Source: Tepidimicrobium sp. (lineage in GTDB: Bacteria; Bacillota; Clostridia; Tissierellales; Tepidimicrobiaceae). From it: DNA of 9,240 nt. A model generated the notes under the pieces. The model worked only from the letters and a program-made list of their open reading frames with translations, was not told the DNA's origin and did not search any database. Position numbers and translations under genes: made by a program. Of this stretch, positions 1-7,180 are shown one piece after another. The first letter of the stretch is position 1. Every line of letters begins with the position of its first letter. The stretch covers positions 1 to 9,240 of the forward strand of contig DUNJ01000192.1 of assembly GCA_012839395.1 (NCBI GenBank), read 5' to 3'.

Positions 1-127
1 ACAAGAATTGGTCTACCGCTCTTATTTATTTGGTTCGTCTTTTTAAAAGGTCTTTAAGAATGGCAATTTCTAAATCTTTTTCGCCAAGTAATTTTTTTAA
101 TTGTTCATTGAAATTAATATCCAAAAT
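1..127 (-). mobile_element. Decayed IS3-family transposase remnant (OrfA end / OrfB start)
   Basis: Read on the minus strand, 127 to 29 encodes a leucine-rich coiled-coil stretch containing LKKLLGEKDLEIAILKDLL, typical of the C-terminal end of IS3-family OrfA, and stops at TAA (28-26). A T_TTA_AAA slippery heptamer lies at 47-41 in the OrfA frame. A -1 shift there reads on as KTNQINKSGRPIL to the window edge, as expected for the OrfA-OrfB junction of this family. Upstream the same frame has stops around 127-145, although residues before them (VQKLGMKNEKA) still look transposase-like, so the OrfA N-terminal part is broken. The rest of OrfB lies outside the window. Family assignment is by recognition only. 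Confidence 0.6.
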
Positions 128-235
128 TCATTATGCAGAACATCAAGCTTTTTCATTTTTCATTCCTAACTTCTGTACTTGTTTTGATAGCACATAACTG
201 TGATACTGTATATTGTTTTGAAAATGTGATAAGAT

Positions 236-278
236 AAAAAGCCTTGAACCTTCAAGAAAAGGAGGTTAAAGGCTTTTT
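236..278. terminator. Bidirectional rho-independent terminator
   Basis: AAAAAGCCTT (236-245) pairs with AAGGCTTTTT (269-278), and AACCT (247-251) pairs with AGGTT (263-267) around one mismatch, leaving an 11-nt loop. There is a T run at the end on both strands. On the minus strand it is well placed to end the transporter-DUF169 operon, about 80 bases past the DUF169 stop codon. Confidence 0.7.
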
Positions 279-280
279 AT

Positions 281-361
281 GGTTTAACGGGTAGGGCATA
301 TATCTAAGCTGAAAGCCCCTAAGGAGCCTAGCTATTAGTGAACCCGAAGGGAATTGATCAA
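281..361 (+). other. Structured segment resembling an IS200/IS605-type right end
   Basis: No gene is visible here, but the segment is unusually foldable. CGGGT (288-292) pairs with ACCCG (342-346), GGGC (294-297) pairs with GCCC (315-318), and AGCT (307-310) can pair with AGCT (330-333), crossing the GGGC helix like a pseudoknot. A short CCC-GAA-GGG hairpin (343-351) precedes TTGATCAA (354-361). Hairpins followed by a short TCAA-like cleavage sequence are typical of IS200/IS605 right ends, and the same stretch carries the guide (omega) RNA in TnpB elements. No tnpA or tnpB reading frame is present, so at most this is a solo end. The assignment rests on resemblance and is uncertain. Confidence 0.33.
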
Positions 362-373
362 TCTATTAGACTA
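351..373. repeat. Copy 1 of a ~22-nt near-direct repeat flanking the operon
   Basis: AATTGATCAAT followed by cTATTaGACTA matches AATTGATCAAT followed by aTATTGACTA at 2263-2283, with one substitution and one single-base gap. The core ATTGATCAAT is a perfect palindrome. This copy covers the last codons and stop of the DUF169 gene. It may be chance in AT-rich DNA. Confidence 0.4.
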
Positions 374-1188
374 CTATGAACACAGGACTCAATTTCAATT
401 TTCCCACCAAGGTAAGCCCCATCGTCATAATTTTCATTAAACCTGATGCCACTGGTATCCAACCCACGTTCTTTTAGTCTTTTTTCAATAGTTTTCTTTT
501 TCTTGTTTCTTTCGAAAGGATTAGTTGTTTCCTTAACGCCTTCTACTATTTCATACCATTTTGCGAAGGGAATGCCAATTCCTATTTCATGAGCCTGCCA
601 ATTTGCGACTAAACGGGTCCCTGGACATAGTAAGGTTATATTAATGTCCTGGGTATTGTATGGATAGCTTGTTAAATCTTGGCACACTGCCTGAAGGCCA
701 ACGGTTCTTAGGTTAGCTGTATAACCATTAAAATATCCATGGCCTTGGATTAATCTCATAACATTATAAGGATGGCTTATCACAACTACAATATCTGGAT
801 TTTCTTCATAGTTTTCAAGGGGCATTACGGCTATCCCGGCGGGTTCTTCCTTTAAGAACAACATCTCATCGCTAATACTTTTGGATATTTCTACACTATG
901 GTAAATGTTTTTGCTAAATCTTGCTTTTCCATTTGCCATAGGTTCAGGAATTTCTTTCATTTTTAAGGCCATGGCCCCATTGGGACATGCTTGGTTTTCT
1001 TTGGTTAGTTTCATGGCTTTACCCCTGCTTGCCAATTGTACTGAATTGCAATAGGTTATCCTACGGTCCCTTTGGGGTACCTTAAAGCTTTTGAACTCTT
1101 CCATATCAAAGAAAAATTTAACTCCAACTGGCTTTCGATCCAAGTCCAGGTATGATTCGATTAAGTCTACGCTATCTTTAATATTCAC
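358..1188 (-). CDS. DUF169 family protein, probable metal/Fe-S cysteine protein
   Basis: This 276-residue protein is recognised as DUF169 (PF02596) from its ordered motifs: PVGVKF near residue 20, YCNSVQLASRGK at 46-57, ACPNGAMAL at 67-75, SKNIYHSVEISKSI around 92-105, a VVVISHPYNVMRLIQG segment at 134-149, and LCPGTR at 187-192. Cys47, Cys68, Cys169 and Cys188 sit in these motifs and could ligate a metal or Fe-S cluster; that is inference, since no DUF169 function is established to my knowledge. No signal peptide or membrane segment is seen, so it is probably cytoplasmic. Residues 228-241 are strongly basic. The start is GTG with GGAGG seven bases upstream. It lies 40 bases after the transporter gene on the same strand, without a promoter of its own, so it is the second gene of that operon. 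Its TGA overlaps the possible IS end. Confidence 0.85.
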   Translation of the reverse strand: MNIKDSVDLIESYLDLDRKPVGVKFFFDMEEFKSFKVPQRDRRITYCNSVQLASRGKAMKLTKENQACPNGAMALKMKEIPEPMANGKARFSKNIYHSVEISKSISDEMLFLKEEPAGIAVMPLENYEENPDIVVVISHPYNVMRLIQGHGYFNGYTANLRTVGLQAVCQDLTSYPYNTQDINITLLCPGTRLVANWQAHEIGIGIPFAKWYEIVEGVKETTNPFERNKKKKTIEKRLKERGLDTSGIRFNENYDDGAYLGGKIEIESCVHSSLID

Positions 1189-1228
1189 GTTATCGCCTCC
1201 AAATTAAATTTACTGTTTTAAAGGTTTT

Positions 1229-2164
1229 TTAATGGTTCTGTGCCCTTTTAGCAAATAGGAAACTAATAAAACTTATCAGGACATAGCCACAGGCGGCCAT
1301 GGCTATTAGCTCTTCGAGAGCTACCAGCTTTGATAGAAAGGCCATGGGCTTGCCTGACCTGGCTAGGAAACCATTTGCAAGCTTTAATGCTAGCCCACTT
1401 ATCACCAGTGGGAAGGTAAAGCCCGAATAGCTTGGATAAAAGGGGAGTCTTATTATCCGCGGTAAGGAGAGTATTACAGCCCAATATAAGACTTGGGCTA
1501 TTGTTAGCAGGATATGTACTAGGGCCATATTTTTAACCCCAAAGGAATTTATATAGGCGGCTAGGCATAGGCTTGCCGGTGCTGCTATGATTCCAATAGT
1601 GGGAATGGTGGGTTCGGCCATTTCCCTTATTACTAAAATTCTTCTAAAGACAACTGGCAATAATAAGGCAAATGCAATTAGGGCAAATAAGAAGGTAACT
1701 TTTCCCACAGCTTGCATTTCAACTGCAGCAGATGTAACGCCAGCAACTGCAATGCCAACATAGGGGATGAACCAGCTGGGGAAGACTTTTTTGATATTAT
1801 AATTCTTATGTAAGATAAATTGCCGGGTAAATGAAACCATTAAAATTATATGTAGAATAAGTCCTACAAGCCAAAATAATTTTGCCATTCCACCGCTAAT
1901 CGGTTTGACGTATGTTGAAAATAGGATAGTCGTCATCGAAAATGTGGGAAATACGCTGGCAATAACAGGATCCTCCAAGGTTTTTTTAATTTCTTTTGGA
2001 TATAGAACTAGCTTTAGTACAATTGCTGCAAAGATAATAGCTGAAACTAGCCCAAATACATTTCTAAGGATCTTGCTATGAGACTGAATTAAATTTCCTA
2101 AGGCTGCAAATCCAAGCATTAAACCCGTAATAGGTAGCGGTAAATCTTTTAACAATCTTTCCAT
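1229..2164 (-). CDS. TDT/SLAC1-family transporter (TehA-like anion or dicarboxylate carrier)
   Basis: This 311-residue, very hydrophobic protein has about ten predicted membrane helices, at roughly 11-25, 35-55, 72-88, 95-117, 131-147, 154-174, 188-208, 212-234, 248-265 and 277-305. Length and topology fit the TDT/SLAC1 family (PF03595). Family-like elements are FPTFSM at 72-77, PSWFIPYVG at 129-137, PTIPTIGIIAAPASL at 185-199 and YSGFTFPLVISGLAL at 246-260. Relatives move small anions such as malate, sulfite, nitrate or tellurite, or act as anion channels; the substrate cannot be read from sequence. The ATG is preceded by AAAGGAG at good spacing. It is the first gene of the operon with the DUF169 gene and is divergent from padR, so it may share regulation with it. 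Confidence 0.85.
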   Translation of the reverse strand: MERLLKDLPLPITGLMLGFAALGNLIQSHSKILRNVFGLVSAIIFAAIVLKLVLYPKEIKKTLEDPVIASVFPTFSMTTILFSTYVKPISGGMAKLFWLVGLILHIILMVSFTRQFILHKNYNIKKVFPSWFIPYVGIAVAGVTSAAVEMQAVGKVTFLFALIAFALLLPVVFRRILVIREMAEPTIPTIGIIAAPASLCLAAYINSFGVKNMALVHILLTIAQVLYWAVILSLPRIIRLPFYPSYSGFTFPLVISGLALKLANGFLARSGKPMAFLSKLVALEELIAMAACGYVLISFISFLFAKRAQNH

Positions 2165-2199
2165 GGTTTACTCCTTTCCTTTACCATATTTCCTCATTA

Positions 2200-2228
2200 A
2201 GTATATCATTGCAGGATAAAAAAGTTAA
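2200..2228 (-). promoter_or_regulatory. Sigma-A-type promoter of the transporter-DUF169 operon
   Basis: On the minus strand TTAACT (2228-2223) and TATACT (2205-2200) are separated by exactly 17 bases. Transcription would start near 2193, giving a leader of about 30 bases before the transporter ATG. Confidence 0.6.
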
Positions 2229-2236
2229 ATAGATAT

Positions 2237-2265
2237 ATTTAATATAAAAAAGCCTTATATTAAAT
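2237..2265. repeat. Perfect 10-bp inverted repeat in the divergent intergenic region
   Basis: ATTTAATATA (2237-2246) is the exact reverse complement of TATATTAAAT (2256-2265), with a 9-base spacer. It lies between the two divergent promoters, just upstream of the minus-strand -35. It could be an operator or a cruciform-prone AT-rich repeat. It lacks the GC stem of a terminator. Confidence 0.45.
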
Positions 2266-2283
2266 TGATCAATATATTGACTA
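2262..2283. repeat. Copy 2 of the ~22-nt near-direct repeat
   Basis: Matches 351-373 with one substitution and one gap, and carries the same ATTGATCAAT palindrome (2264-2273). It runs into the -35 of the padR promoter. With copy 1 it brackets the transporter-DUF169 operon. Confidence 0.4.
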
Positions 2284-2305
2284 ACAAAATATCCCATGTT
2301 ACTAT
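2277..2305 (+). promoter_or_regulatory. Sigma-A-type promoter of padR
   Basis: TTGACT (2277-2282), a 17-base spacer, then TACTAT (2300-2305). The start point would be near 2312, leaving about 50 bases of leader before the padR start. The -10 is covered by the ATGT-N8-ACAT site at 2296-2311. Confidence 0.65.
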
Positions 2306-2311
2306 AAACAT
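2296..2311 (+). promoter_or_regulatory. Candidate PadR operator (ATGT-N8-ACAT)
   Basis: ATGT (2296-2299), eight bases, ACAT (2308-2311) is the spacing described for PadR-family operators. It overlaps the -10 of the promoter driving this PadR gene, so binding would block RNA polymerase. A partial second site follows: TACTATATACAT (2315-2326) repeats TACTATAAACAT (2300-2311) with one mismatch, 15 bases downstream. Confidence 0.6.
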
Positions 2312-2365
2312 ATATACTATATACATTTGCACATAGGGTTTATTTTAACGTAGAGGGTGATTTTT

Positions 2366-2746
2366 TTGGATAATAAGGAGGAGGTACATTGCTATAAAAG
2401 CCAGGGCCCAGGTGGAAGGGTATTGGAGGCTTGTTTACTATGTTTACTAAGGGAAAAGGGGGAAGATTATGGATATGGGCTTTTAGCAAAGTTGTCGGAG
2501 ATAGGATTTGTTGAGGAGCATATAAATATTGGAACCCTTTATAGGAGTTTGCGAAAGTTGGAAAGGCAAGGGTTGGTTGAATCCCATTGGATGGAAAGTG
2601 AGCGGGGTCCTAGGAGGAGGGTTTATAATATTACGGAACGTGGGGAAGAGGAATTGGAAGATTTAATAGATCTACTGGAGAATAGGAAGGGTAATATAGA
2701 TTTGGTATTGAAATATTATAGAAAACTTAGCTATATGACCCTGTAA
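2366..2746 (+). CDS. PadR family transcriptional regulator
   Basis: A small winged-helix repressor of 126 residues from the TTG start. The PadR domain (PF03551) spans about residues 17-105: GRVLEACLLCLL opens the first helix, YGYGLLAKLSEIGF is the second, INIGTLYRSLRKLERQGLVES is the recognition helix region, and GPRRRVYNITERGEEEL is the wing and start of the dimerisation helix. The short C-terminal helix (about 95-121) fits the small PadR subfamily. TTG at 2366 is preferred because GAGGGTGA (2353-2360) then lies five bases before it; the in-frame GTG at 2357 falls inside that ribosome binding site. No ligand-binding domain is evident; PadR proteins usually sense small hydrophobic ligands at the dimer interface. 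It probably represses itself, and by position perhaps also the divergent operon and the activase gene downstream. Confidence 0.88.
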   Translation: MDNKEEVHCYKSQGPGGRVLEACLLCLLREKGEDYGYGLLAKLSEIGFVEEHINIGTLYRSLRKLERQGLVESHWMESERGPRRRVYNITERGEEELEDLIDLLENRKGNIDLVLKYYRKLSYMTL

Positions 2747-2775
2747 TTCATTGGCTTACAGATGATTAATGGCGT

Positions 2776-2804
2776 TTGTAATCCATAGTTAACTGTGCTA
2801 TAAT
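2776..2804 (+). promoter_or_regulatory. Extended -10 promoter of the fused activase gene
   Basis: TTGTAA (2776-2781), a 17-base spacer and consensus TATAAT (2799-2804) with an extended TGC just before the -10. A palindrome AGTTAACT (2787-2794) lies in the spacer and could be an operator; no ATGT-N8-ACAT site is present. The leader would be about 77 bases. A weaker TATAAT at 2846-2851 lacks a good -35. Confidence 0.65.
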
Positions 2805-2860
2805 TCATTTAGTTTGATATGGTTTAAGCCATGATAGTATCGATATATAATGAAATATGA

Positions 2861-2891
2861 GGAGGTAGCAGCTTAAACTGCGTGAGATATG
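2861..2891 (+). promoter_or_regulatory. Distant ribosome binding site with a bridging hairpin
   Basis: The only strong Shine-Dalgarno sequence is GGAGGT at 2861-2866, 22 bases before the ATG (2889). An in-frame TGA at 2883-2885 rules out an earlier start. GCAG (2868-2871) and CTGC (2878-2881) can form a hairpin with a 6-nt loop, cutting the effective spacing to about eight bases. Confidence 0.45.
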
Positions 2892-5800
2892 GGCAGAATA
2901 TATTTGGGTTTAGATGTGGGTTCTACCACGGTCAAGATGGTTGGTTTAAATTCTTCTTATGAGTTGATATATAGTACCTATAAGAGACATTTTTCTGATG
3001 TAAAGAAGAGTGTTAAGGATTTAATTTTGGCTGTTTATAAGAGGTTTAAAAATGAAAGGGCTACTATTATGGTAACCGGATCAGGTGGGCTTTCTGTGCA
3101 TAAGTGGTTGAATATCCCATTTATCCAGGAAGTGGTTGCCTCTACTACAGGTATTAGGGAGTTTATACCAGAGACGGATGTGGTAATCGAATTAGGTGGT
3201 GAGGATGCCAAGATCATCTACTTTGATGGCAGTATCGAACAGAGGATGAACAGCATCTGCGCTGGAGGTACTGGTGCTTTTATAGATCAGATGGCCTCGC
3301 TGATAGAGACGGATGCCGAGGGTTTGAATAGGTTGGCTGCAAAGCATAAAGATATATATTCTGTAGCATCTAGATGTGGGGTATTTGCCAAAACGGATGT
3401 TCAAGCGTTAATAAATAGGGGTGTATCCAAGGAGGATATTGCAGCTTCGGTGTTTCAAGCGGTGGTAAATCAGACTATATCTAACCTTGCTGCCGGCAGG
3501 CCTATAAAGGGGCGGGTAGCATTTTTAGGTGGACCATTGCATTTTTTATCGGAGTTGAGAAAGAGGTATATAGAGACTTTAGGGCTAGCTGATGATGAGG
3601 TGATATTTCCAAAAAATTCTCAATTGTTTGTTGCTATAGGAGCTGCAGTTGCCTCTATAAGGGAGAAGACCATAAGCGTTGAGGAGTTAAAGAATAGGGC
3701 GTTTGGTACGGATACGGCTATTGAGTCGGAGATAAAGACTATAGATCCACTGTTTAAGGATGAAGAGGAGTTAGAAAGATTTAGAAAAGAGCATATAGTC
3801 CATAGGATGAAGTATAAGGATATAGGAGAACATGAAGGAAGGACTTATCTTGGCATTGATGCAGGTTCTACCACTACTAAGGCCATACTCATAGATCAGG
3901 ATAGCAATATTTTATACTCCTATTATGGAAGCAATAAGGGTAAACCATTGGATTTAACTATCGATATATTGAAGGAAATATACAATAAACTTCCTGAAGG
4001 GCAATGCATTACATACTCTGCCGTTACTGGTTATGGGGAGGAGTTTATAAGGGCTGCACTGGGGATCGATGTAGGAGAAGTGGAAACTATGGCCCATTAT
4101 AAGGCTGCTCATTTTTTCCAACCTGAGGTAGATTTTATATTAGATATTGGTGGCCAGGACATGAAGAGCATGAAGATAGAGGATGGAGTTATAAATAGCA
4201 TACATTTAAATGAGGCATGCTCATCGGGTACTGGTTCATTTTTGGAAACTTTTGCTCATTCGGTGGATATGTCAGTGGAGGAGTTTTTAAATAGGGGGTT
4301 ATTGGCTAAAAATCCCGTGGATTTAGGATCCCGCTGTACCGTGTTTATGAATTCCAAGGTGAGGCAGGCTCAAAAGGAAGGGGCTACTATTGGGGATATA
4401 GCTGCTGGGCTTTCTTATTCGGTTATAAGGAATGCCTTGGAAAAGGTCATAAAGCTAAAGGACCCAAAGGATTTAGGAGAGAATATTGTGGTCCAAGGAG
4501 GGACCTTCTATGGAGATGCCATTCTTAGAGCCTTTGAGCTATTATCGGAGAGACGGGTGGTTAGACCTGATATACCTGGCTTAATGGGTGCACTGGGCGC
4601 AGCTTTAATTGCTAAGGAAAGGCATCGGGAGGGAATAAAGTCCAATATAATACTTCCAGATGAATTGGGTACTTTTAGCTATGAGACTAGGACGGCTAAT
4701 TGTGGAAGGTGTGGAAATAATTGCTTATTATCTATAAATTTATTCTCCGATGGGGAAAGATATATTACAGGAAATAGATGTGAAAAGGGTGCTGGCATAA
4801 GAGAAAGTGGCAAGGATATTCCAAACCTATATGAGTATAAATATAACAGAACATTTGACTATGTATCCCTATCAGAAGATGAAGCGGATAGAGGAACTGT
4901 AGGAATACCTAGGGTATTGAATATGTATGAAAATTATCCATTTTGGCATACATTCTTTACTGAGTTAGGATTTAGGGTAGTGCTATCCACCGAGTCGACT
5001 AGGGATGTATATGAACAGGGGATAGCTTCCATACCTAGTGAAACCGCTTGTTATCCAGCTAAGATATCCCACGGGCACATTATGGATTTGATAGAGAAGA
5101 ATGTAGATTTCATATTCTATCCATCGGTATTCTACGAGAAAAAGGAAGACGATGGGGCAGATAACCATCTAAATTGTCCCGTGGTAATAGGCTATTCGGA
5201 AGTGATAAAGCATAATGTGGATGAGGTGATGGATGAGGATCTATTATTCTTAAATCCATTTATATCCTTCGATAACAGGAGGGGTTTGGCAAATAGGCTT
5301 AGGGATGAGTTGCAAGAATTTAATATATCTAACAGAGAGATAAAAAAGGCTGTAGATAGGGCTTGGAATGAGTTGATGAATTATAAGAGAGATATAGAGA
5401 AAAAAGGGGAGGAAACCCTTAACAAAATCGAGGAAGACGGGATTAGAGGCATCGTATTGGCGGGGAGGCCCTACCATATAGACCCGGAGATAAACCATGG
5501 GATACCGGAGCTTATCAAGTCCTTGGGGATGGCGGTTTTAACCGAGGATTCCATTGCCCATCTAGCAAATGCGAAAAGGCCCCTGAGGGTATTGGATCAA
5601 TGGACTTATCATTCTAGGTTATATAGGGCTGCCTTCTTTACTGCCACTCAGGAAAACTTGGAGTTAATCCAGTTAAATTCCTTTGGATGTGGATTAGATG
5701 CGGTTACCACAGATCAGGTGGAAGAGATATTGAATGATCATGGAAAGATATATACGGTTCTTAAAATAGATGAGATTAGCAACCTAGGTGCTGCTAAGAT

Positions 5801-7175
5801 TCGATTGAGGTCCTTGGAGGCAGCACTTCGAGAAAGAGCTAGAGATGGATTTGAAATCGGAGGAGCTTATAAATCTGTAGATAAAATACCCTTTACTAAG
5901 AAGATGAGAAAAAATCATACCATATTGGTACCTCAGATGGCACCAATTCATTTTGAAATATTGGAGGAGGGACTCAATAGCTGTGGTTATAATCTAGAGG
6001 TTTTACCTGCTATAGATCCGGAGGCTATAGATGAGGGATTAAAGTATGTAAATAACGATGCCTGTTATCCTTCTATTATAACCATTGGACAGTATATAGT
6101 GGCGTTGAAATCTGGTAAATATGATCTGAATAATGTGTCTTTGCTGATGAGCCAAACTGGTGGGGTGTGCAGGGCTTCCAACTATGTAGGTTTTATAAGA
6201 AGGGCCCTTAAGAGTGCAGGGTTTGATAATATACCGGTAATTGCGGTATCGGCCCAAGGAATAGAAAGTAACCCGGGGTTTACCTATACATTGGAGATGG
6301 CCAGAAAGGGTATAATGTCCGTACTATATGGGGATCTAATTATGAGGTTATTATACAGGGTGAGGCCTTATGAAAAGATCAATGGTTCGGCAAACCTATT
6401 GGCCAAACATTGGATTGAAAAGTGCAAAGGGGCCGTCAGAAATGGAGATAGGAAGGAATATATCGAGAATGTTCATCGGATGGTGAAGGATTTCGATGAG
6501 CTGGAAATAGATGAAGACTTAGTTAAGCCTAGGGTGGGAATAGTAGGAGAGATACTTGTAAAATATCATCCTATGGCCAATAATAATCTCGTGGATATAT
6601 TGGAATCGGAGGGAGCGGAGGTGGTAGTACCAGATTTAACCGATTTCCTATTGTATTCCAGTTATAATGCAACCTATAAGTATGAAAAATTATCTAAGAG
6701 GCTATTGCCTAAGATAGGTAGCGATATAGCTATTAGATATATTGAATATTATAGAAAGCCTATTAGAGAGGCTTTAAGAAATTCCAATAGGTTCTATGAA
6801 CCTTTAACTGTGGAACAGCTTGTGGAAGAGGCCAAGCGCTTGGTATCCATAGGCAATCAATATGGGGAAGGTTGGCTACTTACGGCTGAGATGTTGGAAT
6901 TGATCCAAGAAGATGCTGAAAACATAGTATTAGTTCAACCCTTTGCCTGTCTACCAAATCATATAACTGGCAAGGGGGTAATTAAGGCTATTAGAGATTT
7001 ATATCCCCAGGCTAATATTGTAGCGATAGATTATGATCCGGGAGCTAGTGAAGTGAATCAATTGAACAGGATTAAGCTTATGCTTTCTACCGCTCATGAT
7101 AATATAAAGGGGAGGCAGAGAAGGACCAAACATAATAAGAAAAAGCTACCAAAGGCGTATAATGGAAAGTCTTAA
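2889..7175 (+). CDS. Fused acyl-CoA dehydratase activase (double BcrAD/BadFG ATPase + DUF2229 + dehydratase-like C-terminus)
   Basis: A 1428-residue protein of the 2-hydroxyacyl-CoA dehydratase/benzoyl-CoA reductase activator group. The first ASKHA-type ATPase domain (about 4-258) has GLDVGSTTVKMV, ELGGEDAK at 101-108, Cys124 in ICAGGTGAF and Cys163 in SRCGVFAK. The second (about 319-577) has GIDAGSTTTKAILI, DIGGQDMK at 419-426, Cys444 in ACSSGTGSF and Cys483 in SRCTVFMNS. In the HgdC homodimer the equivalent two cysteines per subunit hold one bridging [4Fe-4S] cluster, so this chain could form a complete activator by itself. A C-x2-C-x3-C motif (605, 608, 612) plus Cys631 follows. A DUF2229-like region runs from about 670 to 900 (ETACYPAK at 718-725). 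A C-terminal dehydratase-like part has NDACYPS (Cys1059), GGVCRASNY (Cys1094) and QPFACLPNH (Cys1354). Expected activity is ATP-driven low-potential electron transfer; the substrate is unknown. The last 20 residues are very basic. Cytoplasmic; monocistronic between its promoter and a terminator. Confidence 0.9.
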   Translation: MGRIYLGLDVGSTTVKMVGLNSSYELIYSTYKRHFSDVKKSVKDLILAVYKRFKNERATIMVTGSGGLSVHKWLNIPFIQEVVASTTGIREFIPETDVVIELGGEDAKIIYFDGSIEQRMNSICAGGTGAFIDQMASLIETDAEGLNRLAAKHKDIYSVASRCGVFAKTDVQALINRGVSKEDIAASVFQAVVNQTISNLAAGRPIKGRVAFLGGPLHFLSELRKRYIETLGLADDEVIFPKNSQLFVAIGAAVASIREKTISVEELKNRAFGTDTAIESEIKTIDPLFKDEEELERFRKEHIVHRMKYKDIGEHEGRTYLGIDAGSTTTKAILIDQDSNILYSYYGSNKGKPLDLTIDILKEIYNKLPEGQCITYSAVTGYGEEFIRAALGIDVGEVETMAHYKAAHFFQPEVDFILDIGGQDMKSMKIEDGVINSIHLNEACSSGTGSFLETFAHSVDMSVEEFLNRGLLAKNPVDLGSRCTVFMNSKVRQAQKEGATIGDIAAGLSYSVIRNALEKVIKLKDPKDLGENIVVQGGTFYGDAILRAFELLSERRVVRPDIPGLMGALGAALIAKERHREGIKSNIILPDELGTFSYETRTANCGRCGNNCLLSINLFSDGERYITGNRCEKGAGIRESGKDIPNLYEYKYNRTFDYVSLSEDEADRGTVGIPRVLNMYENYPFWHTFFTELGFRVVLSTESTRDVYEQGIASIPSETACYPAKISHGHIMDLIEKNVDFIFYPSVFYEKKEDDGADNHLNCPVVIGYSEVIKHNVDEVMDEDLLFLNPFISFDNRRGLANRLRDELQEFNISNREIKKAVDRAWNELMNYKRDIEKKGEETLNKIEEDGIRGIVLAGRPYHIDPEINHGIPELIKSLGMAVLTEDSIAHLANAKRPLRVLDQWTYHSRLYRAAFFTATQENLELIQLNSFGCGLDAVTTDQVEEILNDHGKIYTVLKIDEISNLGAAKIRLRSLEAALRERARDGFEIGGAYKSVDKIPFTKKMRKNHTILVPQMAPIHFEILEEGLNSCGYNLEVLPAIDPEAIDEGLKYVNNDACYPSIITIGQYIVALKSGKYDLNNVSLLMSQTGGVCRASNYVGFIRRALKSAGFDNIPVIAVSAQGIESNPGFTYTLEMARKGIMSVLYGDLIMRLLYRVRPYEKINGSANLLAKHWIEKCKGAVRNGDRKEYIENVHRMVKDFDELEIDEDLVKPRVGIVGEILVKYHPMANNNLVDILESEGAEVVVPDLTDFLLYSSYNATYKYEKLSKRLLPKIGSDIAIRYIEYYRKPIREALRNSNRFYEPLTVEQLVEEAKRLVSIGNQYGEGWLLTAEMLELIQEDAENIVLVQPFACLPNHITGKGVIKAIRDLYPQANIVAIDYDPGASEVNQLNRIKLMLSTAHDNIKGRQRRTKHNKKKLPKAYNGKS

Positions 7176-7180
7176 CATAA

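Noticed and set aside
1263..1484. Minus-strand 73-codon open frame inside the transporter gene
   Set aside because: It overlaps the transporter in another frame, has no ribosome binding site and no recognisable motif.
2357..2365. GTG at 2357 as the padR start
   Set aside because: It lies inside the GAGGGTGA ribosome binding site and has none of its own; TTG at 2366 is spaced correctly.
3035..6257. Several 60-82-codon minus-strand open frames within the activase gene
   Set aside because: They are antisense to a long gene with clear domain motifs and have no start signals or family resemblance.
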